Positions 7,590-16,535 of a DNA stretch of 64,000 bases are shown here, piece after piece; within the stretch, counting starts at the first letter, position 1; every line of letters starts with the position of its first letter. The translations under genes and the position numbers were made by a program. Source of the DNA: Sinorhizobium garamanticum. Its GTDB lineage: Bacteria; Pseudomonadota; Alphaproteobacteria; Rhizobiales; Rhizobiaceae. The DNA lies in NCBI RefSeq assembly GCF_029892065.1, contig NZ_CP120374.1, positions 868,001 through 932,000 of the forward strand, read 5' to 3'. The notes beneath the pieces were generated by a model. That model did no database searches. It worked only from the letters and a program-made list of their open reading frames with translations, and was not told the DNA's origin.

Positions 7590-9974
7590 CTACTCGCCGT
7601 AGGGAATCCAGATGTTCTTGACGTCGACGGCGCGGCGCAGGAAAGCCGGGCCTTCGGCAGCCGTCCGGTCCATCCAGTCGATCGCTTTGCCGTAGTCGAC
7701 AAAGGTTCGCTTGAGGTTGCCGACGGAGAGCTTCTCGACCAGCGTCGAGAGTTCCGGCGTCCCGAAGGCCCAAAGTGCATCGACGTCGTTGTGGGCAGCA
7801 AGTGTCTTGGCGAGCTCGATCGCCGATCCGGTGACGATATTGATAACGCCGGCCGGCACATCCGATGTTTCGAGCACGGAATAGAAATCCGTTGCCGCCA
7901 GCGGATGCTGTTCGCTCGGAACGGCAACGACGCGGTTGCCGACGGCGATCAGCGGCGCGACGAGGCTGATGAAGCCAAGCAGCGGCGCTTCGGGCGGGCA
8001 GATGACGCCAACGACACCCTGAGGCTCCGGCATCGCCAGCGCGACGCCGCGGAAAGGCGGCTGGTGCACGACGCCCTCGTACTTGTCCGCCCAGGCACCA
8101 TAGGTGAAGAGACGCGCGATCGCAGCGTCGACCTCGGCCCTGGCACCGGCTGCTGTGGCACCGGTCATGGCTGAGATGCGATCGGCGAATTCCACCGCGC
8201 GGCCGCTCAAGTTTTCGGCGATGTAATAGAGGATCTGTGCCCGGTTATGCGTCGTTGCGGAAGACCAGGCCGATGCGGCCTGCGCCGCGACGACGGCGTT
8301 GCGGATATCCTTGCGGTTGCCTTCGCCGACCTCGCCGATCACCTTACCCTTGGAGGAAAGCACCGGCCGCGAATAGTTTCCATCCGGCCGCGCCTGCTTG
8401 CCGCCGATGAAGAGCTTTGCGGTGCGGTCGAGCACCGGCACGGAGAAGTCGCCCGCGGCCGCTTTCAGGGCCGGCTCGGCCGGGGCGGACCGGAGCTTGC
8501 GCCCGGTCCAGGCCTTCGGCTTCAGATATTCATAGCAGCCCTCGCGCCCGCCTTCACGGCCGAAGCCGGACTCGCGTTTTCCGCCGAAGCCGGCCGCCGC
8601 GTCGAAGAGATTCGTGGCATTGACCCAGACGACGCCGGCCGCAAGCTTCGCGGCAACATGCAAAGCGAGCCCGATCGTTTCACTCCAGACGCTGGCGGCA
8701 AGGCCGTAGCGCGAATGATTGGCGAGCTGGATCGCCTCTTCCGACGTGCGGAAGGTCATCGAAACCGCCACCGGCCCGAAGATCTCCTCGGTGGCCACGA
8801 TGGAGGTCGGCTGGACATTGGTGAGCAGCGTCGGCGGATAGAAGCTGCCGCCTTTCGGCAGCTCGATTTTGGGCTGATGCAGCGACGCGCCCTCGGTCAC
8901 ACCCTGGGCGACTAGGCTTTCGATCCGCTGCAACTGCACCGGCGCGACGATTGCCGCCATGTCGATCGCCTTGTCCAGCGGATGACCGACGCGCAGGGTC
9001 GCCATGCGTCGTTTCAGCCGCTCATAAAACAATGGTGCCACGCCCTCCTGGACGAGCAGGCGCGAACCGGCGCAGCAGACCTGGCCCTGGTTGAACCAGA
9101 TGGCATCGACCACGCCTTCGACCGCGCCATCGATATCGGCATCGTCGAAGATAATGAAGGGCGACTTGCCGCCGAGCTCGAGCGTCAGCGACTTGCCGGT
9201 TCCGGCGGTCTTCTCGCGGATGAGGCGGCCAACCTCGGTCGAACCGGTAAAGGCGATCTTGTCGATATCCTCATGCTCGACGATCAGCGCGCCGGTTTCG
9301 CCCTCGCCCGTCACCACATTCAGGACGCCTGGCGGCAGCCCGGCCGCGGCGGCAAGGTCGGCGAAGAGAAGCGCCGTCAACGGCGTGAATTCGGCCGGCT
9401 TCAAGATCACGGTGTTGCCGAGTGCCAGCGCCGGCGCGACCTTCCAGGCCAGCATCAGGAAGGGGAAGTTCCACGGGATGACCTGGCCGACGACGCCGAC
9501 CGACACCTGATCGGCGAACTCGGTCTCCTGGAGCTGCGCCCAGCCGGCATGGTGGTAGAAGTGACGGGCGGCCAGCGGGATGTCGATGTCGCGCGTCTCG
9601 CGGATCGGCTTGCCGTTGTCGATCGCTTCGACCACTGCGATCAGACGCGCGTGGCGCTGGATCATGCGTGCCAGTGCATAAAGGTGACGCGCACGCGCAT
9701 GGCCGGGCAACTTTGCCCATGCGCTCTGCGCCTTGCGGGCGGCGGCAACCGCGCTGTTGACGTCTTCGCGTCCACCGAGCGCGATCTTGGCGAGCAAGGC
9801 GCCGGTCGCAGGCTCGTATGTATCGAACGTCTTTCCAGACGCTGACGCGACGAAGGCGCCATTGATGAAGTGACCGAACTCGCCCTTGTGGCGTGCGAGC
9901 CATTCGCGTGCTTCGGTGTCGGCCTCGGGTGCGGGACCATAGGACATTTCGTCAAAATACCTAGCGACGGTCAT
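7590..9974 (-). CDS. Two-domain aldehyde dehydrogenase, ALDH16-like
   Basis: 794 residues, about 1.6 times a normal ALDH. The N-terminal unit (about 1-480) is a complete ALDH with Asn169 (IPWNF), general base Glu266 (LELGGKSP) and nucleophile Cys300 (FNQGQVCCAG). The C-terminal unit (about 510-794) looks like a second, partial ALDH: AKLFIGGKQARPDGNYSRPV and PQGVVGVICPPEAPLLGFIS are visible, but there is no catalytic Cys segment. This matches the architecture of bacterial ALDH16. The start is the ATG 5 bases after the deoC stop. With DeoC it could oxidise the acetaldehyde released from deoxyribose 5-phosphate; that role is inferred from position. Confidence 0.88.
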   Translation of the reverse strand: MTVARYFDEMSYGPAPEADTEAREWLARHKGEFGHFINGAFVASASGKTFDTYEPATGALLAKIALGGREDVNSAVAAARKAQSAWAKLPGHARARHLYALARMIQRHARLIAVVEAIDNGKPIRETRDIDIPLAARHFYHHAGWAQLQETEFADQVSVGVVGQVIPWNFPFLMLAWKVAPALALGNTVILKPAEFTPLTALLFADLAAAAGLPPGVLNVVTGEGETGALIVEHEDIDKIAFTGSTEVGRLIREKTAGTGKSLTLELGGKSPFIIFDDADIDGAVEGVVDAIWFNQGQVCCAGSRLLVQEGVAPLFYERLKRRMATLRVGHPLDKAIDMAAIVAPVQLQRIESLVAQGVTEGASLHQPKIELPKGGSFYPPTLLTNVQPTSIVATEEIFGPVAVSMTFRTSEEAIQLANHSRYGLAASVWSETIGLALHVAAKLAAGVVWVNATNLFDAAAGFGGKRESGFGREGGREGCYEYLKPKAWTGRKLRSAPAEPALKAAAGDFSVPVLDRTAKLFIGGKQARPDGNYSRPVLSSKGKVIGEVGEGNRKDIRNAVVAAQAASAWSSATTHNRAQILYYIAENLSGRAVEFADRISAMTGATAAGARAEVDAAIARLFTYGAWADKYEGVVHQPPFRGVALAMPEPQGVVGVICPPEAPLLGFISLVAPLIAVGNRVVAVPSEQHPLAATDFYSVLETSDVPAGVINIVTGSAIELAKTLAAHNDVDALWAFGTPELSTLVEKLSVGNLKRTFVDYGKAIDWMDRTAAEGPAFLRRAVDVKNIWIPYGE

Positions 9975-9979
9975 CGGGA

Positions 9980-10993
9980 TTATCCTATCGGGTGTCTGTT
10001 GAGGGCCGAGTAGGCGCCGCTGACGTGGTGTTCGAGCTGGCGCTCGATATCGGCAAGCAAGCTCGACGCCCCTACGCGGAAGAGGTCCGGCTCCAGCCAT
10101 CCACGGCCGAGCTCGTCCTTCATGAGGAACTGATAGTTCAGCACGTCCTTGGCCGCCGAGATGCCGCCGGCCGGCTTGTAACCCACTTTGAGGCCCGTAC
10201 GCTCCTGATAGGCGCGGATCATCCTGAGCATGACGAGCGTCACGAGCAGCGTCGCGTTGACACCCTCCTTGCCGGTCGAGGTCTTGATGAAGTCGGCGCC
10301 GGCCATCATGCAGACCAGCGATGCGCGCGCGACATTGCGCAGCGTCTTGAGATCGCCGGTCGCCAGGATCGCCTTGACATGGGCGTCGCCGCAAGCCGCG
10401 CGGAAATCGCGCATTTCGTCGTAAAGCGCCTGCCAATTGCCGGTCAGCACATGCTCGCGCGTGATGACGATATCGATCTCACGCGCGCCATCGGCGACCG
10501 AGGCCTCGATTTCCTTCAGTTTTACGTCATGCGGCACGAGACCCGCCGGAAAGCCGGTGGAGACGGCGGCGACAGGGATACCGGAGCCATCGAGCGCCTC
10601 GACGGCCGTCGAAACGAAGCGATGATAGACGCAGACCGCACCGGTCGTGATGCCGCGATTGCCCATGCCGAGCGCCTCGAGAATGTCCTGACGGACCGGC
10701 TGGCGCGCCTTGGCGCAGAGCCGCTTGACGCGCTCCGTCGTGTCGTCGCCATTGAGCGTGGTGAGATCGATGCAGGTCACGGCCTTGAGCAACCAGGCGG
10801 CCTGGGCGTCCTTCTTGACGGTACGCCGCCCCGGCAGCGTCGCAACGCGCCGCTCGGCCGCCGACAGATTGACGCGCTGATCGACCACCCAGGAACGGTC
10901 GAGCTCGATGCCATCGTTGCGCGGCCAATTGTGACCGACGCCGGCGGTCGCAGCGGATGCCGCCGCCGTGCTCTTCACAGCAAGGTCTTCCAA
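9980..10993 (-). CDS. deoC: Deoxyribose-phosphate aldolase
   Basis: 337 residues, class I aldolase splitting 2-deoxyribose 5-phosphate to glyceraldehyde 3-phosphate and acetaldehyde. The Schiff-base lysine is Lys207 in HVKAILATGDLKT; the second active-site lysine is Lys237 in GADFIKTSTGKEG. TCIDLTTLNGDDT near residue 75 fits the family. It belongs to the longer eukaryote-like DeoC group (about 330 residues against about 250 in E. coli), with an extra N-terminal segment. It lies upstream of the ALDH gene and downstream of a DeoR-type regulator, so all three probably form one unit. Confidence 0.93.
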   Translation of the reverse strand: MEDLAVKSTAAASAATAGVGHNWPRNDGIELDRSWVVDQRVNLSAAERRVATLPGRRTVKKDAQAAWLLKAVTCIDLTTLNGDDTTERVKRLCAKARQPVRQDILEALGMGNRGITTGAVCVYHRFVSTAVEALDGSGIPVAAVSTGFPAGLVPHDVKLKEIEASVADGAREIDIVITREHVLTGNWQALYDEMRDFRAACGDAHVKAILATGDLKTLRNVARASLVCMMAGADFIKTSTGKEGVNATLLVTLVMLRMIRAYQERTGLKVGYKPAGGISAAKDVLNYQFLMKDELGRGWLEPDLFRVGASSLLADIERQLEHHVSGAYSALNRHPIG

Positions 10994-11146
10994 ACGACTA
11001 CTCCTCGTATCGCCGATGTCGCCCTTGAGCGCGCATCTTCGCAGCTTTTGTCCGCCTTGGCGATATTGTTATCTTTCTATCTATTTATGTTAAAATTTCA
11101 CCAAACATTCCATCTGTCAAGCAAAGAGCCGCGTCCGCGAAACGCC

Positions 11147-11872
11147 CTATGCGACCGCCGTCTCGCCGTCTTCCGTGATGATCGCCCGAAAGGCGCCCGT
11201 TGGCGCGAAAAAGGCCGGCTTCAGCTTGCCGATCTTGCTGCGATCGACGACGAGGTAATTTTCTCGGGCGAGCGAGATCACCTTCTGCTTGATCGGTACC
11301 TCGTGGAAATGGACGCAGGTCGCACCTCGCTGTTGGTCGATCCCGGCGGCAGAGAGAAACGCGACGTTGATGCCAAGCCGATCAAGCGTCTCCAGGCCGG
11401 AATCGCCTGAGAAGGATGCCGACGACGGATGATAAAGCCCACCCAGCATGACGATCCGCACATTGGGTTTCCGGGTCAGGCGGTCGGCCGCATTCAACGA
11501 ATAACAGACTGCGGTTATTGCATAATTTTCCGGAATCAGATCGACAAGATATTCAAGCGTCGTACCGCAATCGATGAAGATCGTCTCATCGGGACGAATA
11601 TATCGTGCGGCGTGGACGCAGGCCTCGCGCTTGGCGGCGGCGTGGCTGTCGGCCGCGCGCGCAAGTTCATAGGGCATGTCGCTCTCGATATCGGCCGCGG
11701 GAACGATGTGCCCCCCGAGATAGCCGAAAAGCCCAGGATTGTCGGCAATGTCGCGGCGCACCGTCATTTCCGATACGCCAAGCAGTGCGGCGGCCTCTTT
11801 CAGATGCAGCACCCGCCGCGCCGAAAGCGCGTCGGTCAAGGTCGAGATACGTGTCGACTTGCGGTTGGCCAT
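11147..11872 (-). CDS. DeoR-family transcriptional regulator
   Basis: 241 residues from the ATG at 11872 (GGGGATCG just before); an in-frame TTG at 11890 is an alternative. The winged HTH at about residues 12-60 includes LHLKEAAALLGVSEMTVRRDI. The DeoR sensor domain follows (DETIFIDCGTTLEYLVDLIP; LGGLYHPSSASFSGDSGLET), the phosphosugar-binding fold. It is encoded just upstream of deoC in the same orientation. The 153-base gap between them is AT-rich and has a TTGACA hexamer on the minus strand (11120-11115), so deoC may have its own regulated promoter. Confidence 0.88.
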   Translation of the reverse strand: MANRKSTRISTLTDALSARRVLHLKEAAALLGVSEMTVRRDIADNPGLFGYLGGHIVPAADIESDMPYELARAADSHAAAKREACVHAARYIRPDETIFIDCGTTLEYLVDLIPENYAITAVCYSLNAADRLTRKPNVRIVMLGGLYHPSSASFSGDSGLETLDRLGINVAFLSAAGIDQQRGATCVHFHEVPIKQKVISLARENYLVVDRSKIGKLKPAFFAPTGAFRAIITEDGETAVA

Positions 11873-11995
11873 CGATCCCCGATTTCGCAATCCAGCATGT
11901 CAGCGGAAGCCGCTCGAAGCAATATTTGTGAGAATTATCACAGAAGCAATCCCGCGGGCAAGCGGCCTCACAACCGGCTCACTTGAACGCGGATC

Positions 11996-12703
11996 CTAGA
12001 GGCGCAGAACGTCCTTCAGATCACCGCTTTTCTTCGCTCGGAGATCGAGGTCGGCCTCGATGTGATCGATATGTTCGAGCATCAGCCTGCAGGCAGCTTC
12101 GACATCTCCGTTCTCCAACGCGTCGATGATCTGATGATGCTCGGCATGACCACAACTTGAGACCACGGACTGGCCGTAAAGCGCAATCACCAGCGAGGAA
12201 CGCGCAACGAGTTCGTCCATGAAACGCTGGAGAATGGCATTTCCAGTGATCGCCGCGAGTGCCAGGTGAACGTCACCGGAAGCCTTGATCTCAGCCCGGC
12301 GTGCCGACGGGCCACGCTCACTCGTCAGCCGCTCCTCTTCGGCAAGCAGCGCACGCAACTCCTTGATATGTCGCTTCTCCAGATGACGGGCCGCCTCGCG
12401 TAAAAGGCCCGGCTCGATAAGCCGGCGCGTCGCGAATATCTGCTGCGCCTCGGCGACCGAGGGATAGGCGACGAAGGCGCCGCGATTCTTCTCGACCGTG
12501 ACGAGCCCTTCATAGGAAAGCGCCTGGAGGGCGGCGCGCACGACCGTGCGGCTGACGTTGAATAGGCCGCCGACATCGTTTTCTGATAGCTTTGTCCCAG
12601 GCGCGAGGCGCCGCTCGACGATAGCGTCACGGATCGAGTCGCGGATATGGGAGGCACCGATTTCGATGGCGTTTTCGGAAGCGGCGAGGTTTGATGAGGT
12701 CAT
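11996..12703 (-). CDS. GntR-family regulator, FadR/FCD subgroup
   Basis: 235 residues. The winged HTH spans about residues 17-80 (IRDSIRDAIVERRLAPGTKL, NVSRTVVRAALQALSYEGLV). The FCD ligand domain (about 95-220) shows the metal-binding pattern with RRLIEPGLLREAARHL, SGDVHLALA and HAEHHQIIDALENGDVEAA. The start at 12703 is the first in-frame ATG consistent with the family; it lacks a strong ribosome site. It is divergent from the PotABCD-type operon, with an ATTGTATACAAT palindrome in the gap, and probably represses both directions until its acid ligand binds. Confidence 0.88.
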   Translation of the reverse strand: MTSSNLAASENAIEIGASHIRDSIRDAIVERRLAPGTKLSENDVGGLFNVSRTVVRAALQALSYEGLVTVEKNRGAFVAYPSVAEAQQIFATRRLIEPGLLREAARHLEKRHIKELRALLAEEERLTSERGPSARRAEIKASGDVHLALAAITGNAILQRFMDELVARSSLVIALYGQSVVSSCGHAEHHQIIDALENGDVEAACRLMLEHIDHIEADLDLRAKKSGDLKDVLRL

Positions 12704-12788
12704 GAGGCTGGGAATCCGGACAATGCAGACACTGTAGCGTGACAAAAGCGGGAAGTTAACAGCCATTCGCACACAAATATTTTTGATA

Positions 12789-12800
12789 TTGTATACAATT
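12789..12800. promoter_or_regulatory. Candidate GntR operator ATTGTATACAAT
   Basis: Perfect 12-base palindrome in the divergent gap between the GntR gene and the transporter operon, 86 bases before the regulator's start. TTGTATACAA-type palindromes are typical FadR/FCD operators, so this is the probable binding site of the adjacent regulator. Confidence 0.7.
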
Positions 12801-12911
12801 GCCTCAGTTATTGGCGACAACCGCCTATAAAATGTGCAACCGATCAGGCCAAAGCTGCCGGCGGATCGCGGCATCCGAAAACGTGGCCATGAAATCAGGC
12901 CTTTAGCGAAC

Positions 12912-12928
12912 TGGCACGCTGGATGCTT
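12912..12928 (+). promoter_or_regulatory. Candidate sigma-54 (RpoN) promoter
   Basis: TGGCACG-N4-ATGCTT: the invariant GG (12913-12914) and GC (12925-12926) are exactly ten bases apart. Only one base differs from the TGGCACG-N4-TTGCW consensus. It lies 31 bases before the ATPase start, with AAGGAG in between, giving a plausible short leader. Confidence 0.6.
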
Positions 12929-12958
12929 CTCTCCTTTTCGCAAGGAGAAAAATCGGGC

Positions 12959-14047
12959 ATGTCCAAAGCAGCAGAGATCGATATCGCTTCCGTTTCCAAG
13001 GTCTACGGCGCGACCACCGCCGTCCATGCCATCAGCCTGAAGATTCCAGCCGGCAGTTATTGTTGCTTCCTCGGACCTTCCGGCTGCGGCAAGACATCGA
13101 CGCTGCGCATGATTGCCGGTCACGAGAGCATTTCGTCCGGCGACATTCGCCTCGGCAACTCCGTGGTCACGGATTTTCCGCCGGCCAAACGCGGCACGGC
13201 GATGATGTTCCAGTCCTATGCGCTGTTCCCGCATCTCGATCTCGTCGACAACGTCGCCTTCAGCCTGAAGATGAAGGGCGTCGAGAAGGACGAGCGCCGG
13301 GCGAAGGCGCTGGAAATGCTCAAGCTGATGCAGATGGAGGCCTACGCGACGCGCCGCCCGGCGCAGCTTTCCGGCGGCCAGCAACAGCGCGTGGCGCTTG
13401 CCCGGGCGCTGATCACCGATCCGGAGGCGCTACTGCTCGACGAACCGCTTTCCGCGCTCGATCCCTTCCTGAAGATTCGGATGCGGGCGGAACTGAAGAA
13501 GCTGCAAAAGACGCTCGGCATCACCTTCGTGCACGTGACCCACAGCCAGGAAGAAGCGATGGCGCTCGCCGACCTGATCGTCATCATGAACAACGGCCGG
13601 ATCGAGCAGGCGGCCAAGCCACGGACCGTCTTCGAGAAGCCGGCGACCGCCTTCGTCGCCCGCTTCATGGGCGACCATAACGTGCTTTCGGGCCGGGTAA
13701 CGAAGATCGAAGACGGCATCGTGACGCTTGAGGTGCCTGAGGGCCAGATCTTCAAAGTGCGCGATATCGCGCAGGAGGTGGGCAAGCCGATTGACATCGG
13801 CATCCGCACCGACCGCGTGCGTCTCCAGCCGGCCTCGGAAAAGTCGCTCGGCTTCCAAGGCGTCGTCTCGAATGTCGAATATCGCGGCGCTTCCGTGAAG
13901 ATCACCGTGCTCGGCGCCGGTAGCGACGACTTCACCGTGATCGTCTCCGACGCGGACTATTTCAAGAAACCGGTATCCGTCGGCGATGCGGTGTCCTTGA
14001 GCTGGGCCTTGGAGGACGTGATCCCTCTCGGCCGTCTTTCAGCATAG
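12959..14047 (+). CDS. ABC transporter ATP-binding protein, PotA/spermidine-putrescine type
   Basis: 362 residues. The N-terminal ATPase has Walker A GPSGCGKTS, MMFQSYALFPHLDLVDNV, signature LSGGQQQRVALARAL, Walker B ALLLDEPLSALDP and H-loop VHVTHSQEEAMALADLI. The C-terminal TOBE regulatory domain covers about residues 240-360. The start is the ATG 11 bases after AAGGAG. First gene of an operon with binding protein, two permeases and a racemase; the likely substrate is a hydantoin or related ureide rather than a polyamine, judged from the racemase. Confidence 0.92.
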   Translation: MSKAAEIDIASVSKVYGATTAVHAISLKIPAGSYCCFLGPSGCGKTSTLRMIAGHESISSGDIRLGNSVVTDFPPAKRGTAMMFQSYALFPHLDLVDNVAFSLKMKGVEKDERRAKALEMLKLMQMEAYATRRPAQLSGGQQQRVALARALITDPEALLLDEPLSALDPFLKIRMRAELKKLQKTLGITFVHVTHSQEEAMALADLIVIMNNGRIEQAAKPRTVFEKPATAFVARFMGDHNVLSGRVTKIEDGIVTLEVPEGQIFKVRDIAQEVGKPIDIGIRTDRVRLQPASEKSLGFQGVVSNVEYRGASVKITVLGAGSDDFTVIVSDADYFKKPVSVGDAVSLSWALEDVIPLGRLSA

Positions 14048-14126
14048 CGGGACGAGAAAGCTGCGAAGCGTTTCGCCCGCGTCTTGCTCAAAACCAACCA
14101 CCAACCACCAAGAAGGGGAACTGCGC

Positions 14127-15425
14127 ATGACAACCGAAGCCAATTCACTGAAAGCTCAAAAGGGTATCTCCCGTCGCTCGCTGCTTAAGACGGGCGCTGC
14201 CGCCGTCGGCGCCATCGCCGGATCCGGCGCCATCACCGGCTTCCCGACCATCTGGGCGCAGAACCCGATCACGCTCCGCCAGTTCGGCACCGGCGTTTCG
14301 AACATCAACGCGATCGCCGAGAAGTGCAAACAGGACCTCGGCATCACGCTCGAAATGACGGCGACCGACTCCGACGCCGCCGCCCAGCGCGCCGTCACCC
14401 AGCCGGACTCCTACGACATCGCCGATATCGAATACTGGATCGCCAAGAAGGTCTACCCGAGCGGCGTCATGCAGCCGATGGATGTCTCGAAGATCAAGTA
14501 TTACGACAAGATCGTGCCGCTCTTTATCAACGGCAAGCTTAAGCCCGACAGCGTGATAGCCCAGGGCACCGCGCCGCACACGGTCGGCTTCGTCGAAGCG
14601 CAGGACTCCAAGACCTTCGTCAAGGAGCCGACGCAGTGGATGACCCTCATCCCGACCATCTACAATGCCGACACGCTCGGCATCCGTCCGGACCTCGTCG
14701 GCCGCGAGATCACCACCTGGGCCGACATCATGGATCCGGCCTTCAAAGGTAAGGCGGCGATCCTCAACATCCCGTCGATCGGCATCATGGATGCCGCGAT
14801 GATCATGGAGGCGATGGGCAAGATCAAATATGCCGACAAGGGCAACATGACGACGGACGAGATCGACCAAACGATCGATTTCCTCATCAAGGCCAAGCAG
14901 GACGGCCAATTCCGCGCCTTCTGGAAGTCCTTCGACGAGAGCGTCAACCTGATGGCCTCGGGCGAGGTCGTCATCCAGTCCATGTGGTCGCCGGCGGTCG
15001 CCGCCGTCCGCTCGAAGGGGATTGCCTGCAAGTACCAGCCGCTGAAGGAGGGCTATCGCGCCTGGGGCGGCGGCCTCGGCCTCGCCGCCCACTTGCAGGG
15101 CGCGCAGCTCGATGCGGCCTATGAATACATCAATTGGTATCTCTCCGGCTGGGTCGGCGCCTATCTCAACCGCCAGGGTTACTATTCCGCCGCCATGGAG
15201 ACGGCAAAAGCGCATATGTCCGAGGACGAGTGGGGCTTCTGGGTCGAGGGCAAGCCGGCAAAGGGCGACATCCTCTCTCCAGAGGGCAAGGTCATGGAAA
15301 AGGCCGGCGCCGTCCGCGACGGCGGCTCGTTCGAGGAACGCATGGGCAAGGTCGCGTGCTGGAACTCCGTGATGGACGAGGACCGCTACATGGTTCGCCG
15401 CTGGAACGAGTTCATCGCGGCGTAA
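14127..15425 (+). CDS. ABC transporter substrate-binding protein, PotD/family 1 type, Tat-exported
   Basis: 432 residues. The N-terminus carries a twin-arginine signal (ISRRSLLKTGAAAVGAIAGS), so it is exported folded by Tat, unlike most solute receptors. The body resembles polyamine-type receptors: IEYWIAKKVYPSGVMQPMDV, MTLIPTIYNADTLG, AWGGGLGLAAH, and a C-terminal RRWNEFIA. A ribosome site AAGGGGAA precedes the ATG. It is separated from the permeases by 200 bases with two inverted hairpins, which may raise receptor mRNA over permease mRNA. Confidence 0.9.
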   Translation: MTTEANSLKAQKGISRRSLLKTGAAAVGAIAGSGAITGFPTIWAQNPITLRQFGTGVSNINAIAEKCKQDLGITLEMTATDSDAAAQRAVTQPDSYDIADIEYWIAKKVYPSGVMQPMDVSKIKYYDKIVPLFINGKLKPDSVIAQGTAPHTVGFVEAQDSKTFVKEPTQWMTLIPTIYNADTLGIRPDLVGREITTWADIMDPAFKGKAAILNIPSIGIMDAAMIMEAMGKIKYADKGNMTTDEIDQTIDFLIKAKQDGQFRAFWKSFDESVNLMASGEVVIQSMWSPAVAAVRSKGIACKYQPLKEGYRAWGGGLGLAAHLQGAQLDAAYEYINWYLSGWVGAYLNRQGYYSAAMETAKAHMSEDEWGFWVEGKPAKGDILSPEGKVMEKAGAVRDGGSFEERMGKVACWNSVMDEDRYMVRRWNEFIAA

Positions 15426-15460
15426 GGATTACGCTTAAGAGATTTGCCTCTCACCTTAGC

Positions 15461-15572
15461 CTTCTCCCCGCTCGCGGGGAGAAGGGACGGGCGCGCCGCC
15501 ATGTCTCTCCTCGGGGGCGAGGGACAAGGAGGCCGCCGCAAGTCCCTTCTCCCCGCGAGCGGGGAGAAGGGA
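15461..15572. repeat. Pair of REP-like hairpins inside the transporter operon
   Basis: CTTCTCCCCGC-N2-GCGGGGAGAAG occurs twice (15461-15484 and 15546-15569), about 60 bases apart. Flanks such as GGCGGATGAGGGG match a repeat I recall as common in Rhizobiales. The copies lie between binding-protein and permease genes, the classic place for mRNA-stabilising repeats. Confidence 0.7.
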
Positions 15573-15625
15573 CCGGCAGGCGGATGAGGGGCAGTCTCCA
15601 AGCCAAGATTGGAAGAGGATTGAGT

Positions 15626-16534
15626 ATGACAGCCATCACAACCTCAGGCGAGATCAAGGCGAGCAAGGCACCACGCTCCCTCGCCGCACCACAATGGCTG
15701 ATCGCTTATCTCCAAGCGACACCCCTCCTCCTGATCCTCGGCTTCTTCTTCATCCTGCCGATCCTGACCATCTTCGTCGTCAGTTTCTGGGACTACGACT
15801 TCGCGGGCCTCTACCCCGATTTCCTGACAATGAACTACACCGACACTCTCGGCTCGTGGGTGACGTGGAAGACCTATCTCAACACGCTGAAATTCACCGC
15901 GATCACCTGGGCGCTGACGCTCGTGATCGGCTTCTGGGTCGCCTATTTCCTCGCCTTCCACATCCGCACGACGACGATGCAGATGGTGCTTTTCCTCGTC
16001 TGCACCGTGCCGTTCCTCACCTCCAACATCATCCGTATGATCTCCTGGATCCCGGTTCTCGGTCGCAACGGCCTCGTCAACTCGACACTGATCGAACTCG
16101 GCATCATCCCTGAGCCGATCGAATGGCTGCTCTATTCCGATTTCGCCGTCGTTCTCGCCATGGTGCATCTCAACACGCTGTTCATGGTGACGCCGATCTT
16201 CAACACGCTGATGCGCATCGACCGCTCGCTGATCGAAGCCGCGCGCGACTGCGGCGCGACTGGTTGGCAGATCCTCTGGAACGTCATTCTGCCTTTGGCA
16301 AAGCCCGGCATGGCAATCGGCTCGATCTTCGTCGTGACGCTGGTGATGGCGGATTTTTCCACCGTGCAGGTCATGTCCGGCGGGCAGAGCGCATCGGTGG
16401 CGCTGATGATGAAGAACCAGATGTCGCTGCTGCAGTATCCGGCGGCAGCCGCCAACGCCGTCGTGCTGCTGATCGTCGTGCTTTTGATGGTCGCCGCGAT
16501 CCTCCGGGTCGTCGATATCCGCAAGGAGCTCTGA
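15626..16534 (+). CDS. ABC transporter permease, PotB type
   Basis: 302 residues with six predicted membrane helices; the first is LLLILGFFFILPILTIFVVS. The docking loop is LIEAARDCGATGWQILWNVILPLAKPG. The start was set at the ATG after AGAGGATTGAGT; the upstream part of the open frame is repeat DNA. It is followed by the second permease after a single base. Confidence 0.92.
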   Translation: MTAITTSGEIKASKAPRSLAAPQWLIAYLQATPLLLILGFFFILPILTIFVVSFWDYDFAGLYPDFLTMNYTDTLGSWVTWKTYLNTLKFTAITWALTLVIGFWVAYFLAFHIRTTTMQMVLFLVCTVPFLTSNIIRMISWIPVLGRNGLVNSTLIELGIIPEPIEWLLYSDFAVVLAMVHLNTLFMVTPIFNTLMRIDRSLIEAARDCGATGWQILWNVILPLAKPGMAIGSIFVVTLVMADFSTVQVMSGGQSASVALMMKNQMSLLQYPAAAANAVVLLIVVLLMVAAILRVVDIRKEL

Positions 16535-16535
16535 G

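Noticed and set aside
9992..11410. 472-codon plus-strand open frame opposite deoC
   Set aside because: Mirror of a real GC-rich gene; no recognisable domain and it runs over three genes' antisense and an intergenic region.
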